NCBI RefSeq assembly: GCF_003478335.1
Contig: NZ_QUFB01000020.1
Coordinates: 1 to 49,091, forward strand
Direction: 5' to 3'
From: Clostridium sp. AM49-4BH
GTDB lineage: Bacteria > Bacillota > Clostridia > Lachnospirales > Lachnospiraceae
Length of the DNA: 49,091 nucleotides
Position numbers and translations under genes: made by a program. Below the pieces are notes generated by a model. It was not told the DNA's origin. It made no database searches and saw only the letters and a program-made list of their open reading frames with translations. Shown here piece after piece: positions 42,613 to 49,091 of this stretch (the stretch's first letter is position 1; every line of letters starts with the position of its first letter).

Positions 42613-43949
42613 AGCTGACCTATGTAGAAAGTGTTGGAATAAAAAAGCTTGAACAATATGAAAAGACAGTGGAATTTGTTGATGATGACGGTGTGGAGGA
42701 TCAGGTGATAAACGTTTATCCGCAGGTGAAATACCAGAGCTTTGAAGGATTTGGCGGAGCTATTACGGATGCGGCAGGTTATGTGTTTCAACAGCTGGAT
42801 CCGGAGCAGCAAGAAAGAATTCTCACGATGTATTTTCATCCGGACCATATGAATTACCGGAAGGTGAGGATCCATATGGACAGCTGTGATTTTTCAACAC
42901 ATTTGTATTCTGCCATAAGCGATCCGCGGGATCAGGATCTGGAGTCATTCGATTTTTCGGACACAGAGAAATATATTCTTCCGCTTCTTGCTGCTGCGCA
43001 GAAGATGGCACAAAAGCCATTAAAGATCATGTTGTCTCCATGGTCACCGCCTGAATTTATGAAGACAAATGATTCGCGAAAAAATGGTGGAAGCTTAAAA
43101 AAGGAATATTATCCGTTATGGGCAAAATGTATCTGCCGTTATATCACAGAGTTTGAAAAACGTGGCTATGAGGTGGAGCGTATATCAATACAAAATGAAC
43201 CAAAGGCTGTCCAGCTCTGGGACTCCTGCGTGTATTCTGCAGAGCAGGAAAAAGAATTTCTTACAGATCATTTATACCCGGCGATGAAGCAGGCCGGTCT
43301 GGAGCATGTAGAGATCTTTATATGGGATCACAACAAGGAACGTGTTTTTGAAAGAGCCTGCGATCTGATCGATGCGACAACAGATGGCATGATTGCCGGA
43401 ACGGCATTTCATTGGTACAGTGGGGATCATTTTGAGGCATTGGACCTGGTACGACAGCAGTTCCCGGATAAAAAGCTTATTTTGTCTGAAAGCTGCCTGG
43501 AATACAACAAGTTTGATTCTGCTGCAGAATCGGTCAATGCCGGTCGACTCGCTCATGATATGATTGGAAATTTGAATCATGGTCTGAATGCATTTTATGA
43601 CTGGAACATCCTCTTAAATAAAGAGGGGGGACCAAATCATGTGGGAAACTATTGTGATGCACCGTTCTTGTTTGATGAGGAACGCAAGGAATTGCTGCAG
43701 AGGATGAGTGCGGATTACTACTGGCATTTTGCACATTTTATCCAACCTGGTGCAGTGCGTCTTGGCTTTAGCAGATATACCGATGAGATAGATGTCACTG
43801 CATGGGAAAATCCGGATGGAAGAATTGTATTGATCCTGTTAAACCGTGGAGAAGAAGCAGTACCGGTTCATATACGGATTTCCGGAAAAGAAACAGAAAT
43901 TGTTCTGTCTGCCCACAGTATAGTCAGTGGTGTGATCAGTGGGGAGTAA
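42609..43949 (+). CDS. GH30 glycosidase
   Basis: A 446-residue enzyme. The fold opens FEGFGGAITDAAGYVFQQL, and residues KVRIHMDSCDFS and LSPWSPPEFMKTND follow. The acid/base Glu is in ISIQNEPKAVQLWDSC near residue 200 and the nucleophile Glu in LILSESCLEYN near 296. A small C-terminal beta domain (ENPDGRIVLILLNRG) completes it. This is the GH30 layout of glucosylceramidases and beta-1,6-glucanases; specificity is open. No signal peptide. It is coupled to GH42 by ATGA. Confidence 0.85.
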   Translation: MKLTYVESVGIKKLEQYEKTVEFVDDDGVEDQVINVYPQVKYQSFEGFGGAITDAAGYVFQQLDPEQQERILTMYFHPDHMNYRKVRIHMDSCDFSTHLYSAISDPRDQDLESFDFSDTEKYILPLLAAAQKMAQKPLKIMLSPWSPPEFMKTNDSRKNGGSLKKEYYPLWAKCICRYITEFEKRGYEVERISIQNEPKAVQLWDSCVYSAEQEKEFLTDHLYPAMKQAGLEHVEIFIWDHNKERVFERACDLIDATTDGMIAGTAFHWYSGDHFEALDLVRQQFPDKKLILSESCLEYNKFDSAAESVNAGRLAHDMIGNLNHGLNAFYDWNILLNKEGGPNHVGNYCDAPFLFDEERKELLQRMSADYYWHFAHFIQPGAVRLGFSRYTDEIDVTAWENPDGRIVLILLNRGEEAVPVHIRISGKETEIVLSAHSIVSGVISGE

Positions 43950-44035
43950 ATGGATTGATCATTTTTATGCAGCCGAAATGACTCGTTTTGAGAAGATACC
44001 GAGAGTACATTTTTTATGAAATGGAGGAAACAAAT

Positions 44036-45681
44036 ATGCTTAGAAATCCAATATTAAAAGGTTTTAATCCGGATCCTTGTATCTGTCGGAAAGGGGAGGA
44101 CTATTATATTGCCGTATCTACCTTTGAATGGTTTCCGGGGATTCCGATCTATCATTCTCGCGATATGAAAAACTGGGAGCTTTATACCCATGTGCTGACA
44201 GATGACAGCAATCCGGATCTAAAAAAACTTCCATCAGCGAAAGGAATTTGGGCACCATGCCTGACTTACTGCGAGACAGAGGATATGTTTTACGTGATCT
44301 ATGGTGTGATGAATTCCATGAATGCACGTTATTTTGATGTGGATAATTTCCTGATCACCGCTAAGGATATTAAGGGACCATGGAGTGAGCCTGTATATTT
44401 GCATTCCTCCGGTTTCGATGCATCTATTCTTCACGATGATGATGGGCGAAAATATATTGTATCTTTGGATTGGGAGACAAGAGAAGGCTATGAGAAACCG
44501 GGAGTGATTGCTGTTTCTGAGTATGATCCGGAGAAAAAGGAGATTATTGGGTATCCAAAACGGATCTGGAAGGGTGGAACAGACAGAGGCTGTATTGAAG
44601 CACCACATCTGACCAAACGAAATGGATATTATTATATTATGTGTGCCGAGGGAGGAACCGGATATAATCATTGTGTAACCATGGGGCGTTCCAAAAATGT
44701 ATGGGGACCTTATGAAGGAGATCCACAGAATCCAATCGTTACGTCTAATCCGATAGAGTCCAACGAAAGACATGATCCGGACCATTTAAAGCCAAAGTAT
44801 TTCAACCCGGATGTGGTATTGCAGAAAGCCGGTCATGGAGCTATGTGGAGACGCAGCTTGGAGAGGTATATCTGGTACATCTTTGCTCCAGACCATTCCG
44901 CCCGGAGCTTCGCTGTACGCTTGGCAGAGAGACTGCCATCCAGAAAATGAAATGGACCGAGGATGGGTGGCTTCGCATGGCAGACGGAAGCAATATTGCC
45001 AAGGAATACTGCGAAGAAAGTGAATTGCCGGAATATAAGGTGTCCGAAATACCGGACTTTGATGATTTTGACGGAACGGAGCTTGGCAACTTTTATTATG
45101 CACCTCGTCTCATGCCTCAGAGCTTTGCAGACATTCATGCTAGAAAAGGATATGTCCGATTAAGGGGACAGGAGTCAAGAACTTCTCTAAATAAGGTGAG
45201 TATTCTGGCAAGGAAACTCACAAGTGTTTATGCAACGATAACGACAAAGATGGAGTTTGTGCCGGAGGTACATCAACATTCGGCAGGTCTTATCATTTAT
45301 TATGATAATATGAATTATATCAATCTGCGGAAATATTACAGCGAAACGCTGGGACAGAGTGCAATTTCCATTATTGCTCTGGAAAATGGAGAGAAGACAG
45401 AATTTGTCAATACAAGAAAAGCAGTGGATGATGTACCGATCTATTTCCGATTGGAGATCCGAGGGAAACATTCACAGTTTTATTGGGGGTATGATGGGGA
45501 ACATTATGAAAAGATCGGCATCCCATTTGATACCACAAAGTTTTCTGATGAGTATTGTAAATATGGAGAGTTTACCGGAACAATGGTGGGCATCACCTGT
45601 GCAGATCGTGTTAAACACAAGCATTACGCCGATTTCGATTTCTTTGAATATGTGGCAAAGGAAGACTGCCCGGTGGAGTAG
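44036..45681 (+). CDS. GH43 beta-xylosidase/arabinofuranosidase, frameshifted
   Basis: The first frame (to 44950) encodes the five-bladed propeller start ILKGFNPDPCICRKGEDYYI with the catalytic base Asp and, further on, GFDASILHDDDGRKYIV and GTDRGCIEAPHLTKRNGYYY with the acid Glu. At about 44843 one missing G shifts the frame; the second frame continues VETQLGEVYLVHLCSRP and the C-terminal beta-sandwich (YAPRLMPQSFADIHA, SAGLIIYYDNMNYINL) to 45681. Joined, the product is 548 residues, normal for GH43 xylosidases with a C2 domain. The start is ATG 44036 behind GGAGGA. It acts on xylosyl or arabinosyl side groups. Confidence 0.85.
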
Positions 45682-45740
45682 AAATACTTTATTTGTTTTA
45701 AGATATATAATGATGGCAGTGATTCAGAACTGTAATTATA

Positions 45741-45796
45741 TGCCTTGCCATACGATTAGTCATGGATGATGATTAATCGTATGACGGCAAAGCATT
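45741..45796. repeat. Long imperfect hairpin between convergent genes
   Basis: CATACGATTA (about 45749-45758) pairs with TAATCGTATG (about 45773-45782), and the outer bases TTGCC pair with GGCAA. It has no clear T tract. It lies between the GH43 gene and the convergent ECF S gene and probably separates their transcripts. Confidence 0.5.
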
Positions 45797-45820
45797 GGTA
45801 AAAATGATTATGAGATAATC

Positions 45821-46327
45821 TTATTCTATAGTTATCTTACTTTTTTCAAAGGCCTTGATCAGTATAGTGCCAAGGATCAGACCAACAATTCCTTGAATGG
45901 CATTGGCCGGGATGTTGACTGCAGAAGCAATAAAGCCATACATAAACCCTTCAAATACATAATAACCAAGTACCATTATGATCTCAGCTAAGATACCGCT
46001 GACAATGCGTGCAGGAAGATTATGACCTAAAGATTTGCGTATCAACTTAAAGGTATAGCAGGCGATCAGAGCCATAAGACCTTTAATAATAAAGGTGGCC
46101 GGGGCATAGACGAGATAACCGGATAATAGATCGGCTAATCCGGAACCAAGACCGGCTGCAACAAAACCGTATACCGGAGATAACATCCAGCCACAAAGCA
46201 ATACGATGCAGTCACCAATATTTAAGTAGCCCTTTAAGGGTGATGGGAATTTGATGATCATTGTTGCAACGCAGGCGAGTGCTGCGAAGAGTGCTGCGGT
46301 TACTAATTTCTTTGTTTTCGTTTCCAT
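45821..46327 (-). CDS. ECF-type transporter substrate-binding (S) component
   Basis: A 168-residue membrane protein with about six helices. The start METKTKKLVTAALFAALACV is typical of ECF S components (helix 1 with the AxxxA-type contact), and the first loop GYLNIGDCIVLLCGWMLSP is also common to them. I chose ATG 46327 behind GGAGT; an upstream Met at 46354 lacks a site. ECF S components bind a vitamin or similar micronutrient and use the shared EcfAA'T module encoded elsewhere. The substrate cannot be told and no riboswitch was found in the short leader. Confidence 0.8.
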   Translation of the reverse strand: METKTKKLVTAALFAALACVATMIIKFPSPLKGYLNIGDCIVLLCGWMLSPVYGFVAAGLGSGLADLLSGYLVYAPATFIIKGLMALIACYTFKLIRKSLGHNLPARIVSGILAEIIMVLGYYVFEGFMYGFIASAVNIPANAIQGIVGLILGTILIKAFEKSKITIE

Positions 46328-46421
46328 AATTTTTACTCCTTTGTTTTTATTCATGTGACAGTATACAATAAAATTGATCGGATAACAATATAAAGCAGAG
46401 AACTCTGAAATCGAAAGTCAA

Positions 46422-46449
46422 TTGACAAGTACGCGTTTCAGGGTATAAT
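46422..46449 (+). promoter_or_regulatory. Sigma-A promoter of the GGDEF/EAL gene
   Basis: TTGACA at 46422-46427 and TATAAT at 46444-46449 are separated by 16 bases, 39 bases before the start codon. Confidence 0.8.
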
Positions 46450-46487
46450 GTAATAGGATTGTTTGTGTTGGAATGGAGGATATCTAT

Positions 46488-48769
46488 ATGGACAAGTTGT
46501 ACATGGTCATATTATTGTTAACAATAATTCCTATACTGATTTGTATAAAATATGCCAGAAAGGTAAAAAGTGATGTGGCAGATTCTATTACCAGATGTTT
46601 GTTCTTTGTGACAATCACGATAATTAGCAATATCGTATTTGCTTTTTCGCAGTATCAGCTGGTGGCATATTTTATGGAAAGTGTTTATTTGTTTTTCTTT
46701 GATCTGGTGTTGATATACATATTACAGTATTCCCAACAATATACAAGGGTATTTCATGAAGTGTCCGCATTTCGAATCGGATGCTTTATTGTTGCGTATT
46801 TGGATGGGATTTCTTTGCTCTTAAATACATTCTTTCACCATGTCTTTACGTTAAAAAAGGTAAGCTATATAGGGATTCAAATGTATTGTATTAGCAGCAA
46901 AACTATTTTTTATGATCTGCATTATGTTTTTGTGTATTGTTTGATGTTTTGCGCGATTGCATCTTTTCTTACAAAGATCATGCGTATTTCGAGCTTTTAT
47001 CGCACGAAATATATTCCGATCTTTGTAGTCCTTTGCGTGATCATGGCATTGAACATGGCGTGCAATGTTTCCGGCTTTCCGTTGGATCTGTCACTTCCGT
47101 TTTTTGTGTTTGCGGCAATTTTGATATGTTATCTGACCCTGTATCGGACGCCGAGGGAACTGATCGAAAAGACGTTGTCTTTCGTTGTAACTAAAATGAA
47201 TAATTCGGTAGTTTGTTTTGATATCAATCAAGAGTGTGTCTATGCAAATGACCATTTTCGCAGTAGCTCTCATCTACAAATGACGATTTTTCAAAAATTA
47301 CACAGCTGATACGCCGTTGGATCAACGAGAATGATTTTCAAGATCAGAATAGTGTGGAGACGAGTAGTCAATGGGTTATTGACGGTGTGACGCATTATTT
47401 TGATATTGAATACCGAAAAATATTTGCAAAAAAAGGGGAGTATATCGGATTCTTCTTGAATTTTATAGACACTACGGAAAAACGACTTGCCTTTGAAAAA
47501 GAAAAATTTTTGGCAACGCATGATGCTTTGACCGGATTATATAATCAAAGTTATTTTGCAACAAAGGTGTCAGAGGTCTTGCAGCAAACGCCGGATGTGG
47601 ATTGGCTGCTGCTTTGTTCTAATATTAAGGACTTTAAGTTGATCAATGATCTCTTTGGTCTGGAAAAAGGAAATGAAGTGTTAAAGATGGAGGCTGATCT
47701 TCTGAAAAAATACTGCGGTAAAAACGCTGTCTATGGAAGGATCGGTGGTGATAAATTTGCAGTATGTATTCCAAAGGATCAATTTCTAGAGCAGAAGATT
47801 ATGCAAGTGATACAAGATATGGGCCAGACTTTTAATAATAATATGTATCATATGCATATATATATCGGTGTCTATGAAATAACAGATAGAGACGAAGATG
47901 TTTCGATCATGTGTGATAAAGCAAATATTGCTATTAAAACCTTGCGCGATAATTATGACAGATCAATTGCATATTATAGCGATACAATATTGGACAAGAC
48001 GATTAAGGAAAAGCAGCTTGTGGGAGATTTTGATGAGGCGATTGAACAAAAACAGTTTTGTATGTATTTACAGCCTCAGATGACATCGGATGGTAAAATG
48101 ATCGGTGCAGAAGCTCTGGTGAGATGGCAGCATCCAAAACGCGGACTGATCTTCCCGGGTGACTTTATTGAAATTTTTGAGCGAACAGGACTTATTTACC
48201 GTCTTGATCGATTTATATGGGAGCTTGCTGTACAACAATTGGCAAAGTGGCAGAAAGAGGGACGTGATGAGCTATACATATCTGTAAATATTTCGACCAA
48301 AGATTTTCAGTATATGGACGTTTATCTGACGATCACATCTCTTGTGGAACGGTATGGCATTATTCCATCTACTTTGAAGTTGGAGATTACAGAGACGGCG
48401 ATCATGATGGGAAATGCCGGAGAACTTGAAACTATTGGCCGTTTTAGAAACTATGGTTTTGAAGTGGAGATTGATGACTTTGGCAGTGGATATTCGTCCC
48501 TCAATACATTAAAGGATATAGACGTTGATGTGTTAAAGATCGATATGGGCTTTTTGAGGACAACCAGATCGGAGCGATTAGAAAGAAGTATGTCAATCTT
48601 AAATATGATCATTTCGCTAAGCAAAGTCCTTGGTTTGTCCGTGGTGACAGAAGGTGTGGAGACAAAAGAACAGGTCAGCCGTCTCTCGCAAATGGGATGT
48701 GGAGTGTATCAAGGGTATTATTTTTCCAAGCCAATCCCAGTCCATGAATTTGAGGAGCGGTATATGTAA
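46488..48769 (+). CDS. Membrane GGDEF/EAL cyclic-di-GMP protein, frameshifted
   Basis: The first frame (to 47309) encodes about seven hydrophobic helices (residues 1-215) and a PAS-like start (VCFDINQECVYANDHF). At about 47280 one missing A shifts the frame; the second continues DDFSKITQLIRRWINENDF into a PAS part, a GGDEF domain (47500-47950) and an EAL domain (48030-48760). The GGDEF motif reads GGDKF, so cyclase activity is doubtful. The EAL domain keeps EALVRWQHP, DDFGSGYSSL and VVTEGVE, as active phosphodiesterases do. Joined length is 760 residues. The start is ATG 46488 behind TGGAGGA. It probably lowers cyclic-di-GMP in response to a membrane signal. Confidence 0.8.
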
Positions 48770-49030
48770 ATTAACTGAAACTTCCCATATCGGAAGTTCT
48801 TGTCCGAACCGCATATTGCTTATTATGTCGGCAATAAATAGAATATTTTGCAGTCGACAAACTAAATTGTTCTGTCATCCTAGAACTAAGATAATTGCCG
48901 CAGAACGCAACTTTTTTGCGTGATTTCTTATTTTGTTAAGTCTCTGATAAATACATGCCCGAAGGAATGTCTGAGATGTCCTGGTTTAGCAAGGTATCAT
49001 CCATTTTTGGACGGGACGCTTTCGCTACGA

Positions 49031-49090
49031 TGCGCTACGTCACGTTACTTAATGTCTCTGAAATACGAGACATAAGTAACGACGAGCGCA
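49031..49090. repeat. Long inverted repeat at the window end
   Basis: GTTACTTAATGTCTC (49044-49058) pairs with GAGACATAAGTAAC (49067-49080), with one bulged base and an eight-base loop. The flanks TGCGCT and AGCGCA extend the stem with some mismatches. It has no T tract and may be the edge of a dispersed palindromic element that continues beyond the window. The bases 48770-49030 hold a small hairpin at about 48779-48798 and no gene I can support. Confidence 0.55.
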
Positions 49091-49091
49091 A

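Noticed and set aside
46328..46421. Riboswitch before the ECF S component gene
   Set aside because: The leader is under 100 bases and shows no thiamine, FMN, preQ1 or cobalamin riboswitch core that I can recognise.

Overview
The window looks like a chromosomal accessory region of a low-GC anaerobic gut Firmicute, most likely Lachnospiraceae. This is inferred from AT-rich codon use, strong GGAGG ribosome sites, proteins resembling the DUF6040, DUF6033, DUF3879 and DUF6061 families, an ArsR/SdpI pair, a LanFEG-RK immunity operon and a glycan-utilisation cluster. No rRNA, tRNA or CRISPR array was seen.

Layout. Positions 1-8000 are a worn mobile-element region: two DUF6040-like copies (one beheaded), an ECF sigma/anti-sigma pair, several small proteins with similar N-termini, and fragments of MATE, DUF3847-like and DUF3879-like genes. 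Positions 8100-9530 hold an sdpR/sdpI-type operon with its own promoter and operator. Positions 9550-10600 are gene debris (glycyl-radical enzyme, aldo/keto reductase, methyltransferase) and a 126-bp inverted-repeat element. Positions 10700-14925 are lanFEG plus a two-component system. Positions 15000-17630 hold a GH31 glucosidase and an AraC remnant with richer GC. Positions 17740-18660 are debris of an isomerase, an S24 repressor and a Y-family polymerase.

Positions 18750-36490 are the most unusual part. A GH114-like protein and a PF14907-type nucleotidyltransferase precede three modules, each a large secreted GLUG-repeat protein followed directly by a 36-39 residue peptide. The peptides share an EFE-x-ED-(V/I)-ITTSG block and differ in their tails. 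Two membrane-anchored low-complexity proteins next to the modules carry sequences that echo those tails: ELPFVP, an ELPVLPIGTDTP/ALPPMGIDTP pair, and a GGGTEIAGID/GGTGEIPGLD pair. A TetR regulator and a peptide-exporter-like ABC transporter complete the locus. I propose it is a surface-protein/peptide system that has not been described; its function is inference.

Positions 36468-45681 are a glycan cluster: AraC regulator, GH5, GPH sugar symporter, GH42, GH30 and GH43. Positions 45821-48769 hold an ECF-transporter S component and a membrane GGDEF/EAL protein. Positions 48770-49091 contain only hairpins.

A caution for reading the annotation: at least five otherwise full-length genes (lanE, the nucleotidyltransferase, the third GLUG gene, GH43, GGDEF/EAL) have exactly one base missing at or beside a short homopolymer, and two of the fragments show the same. 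Uncorrected sequencing deletions are a likely cause, so these frameshifts should not be taken as biological without read support.
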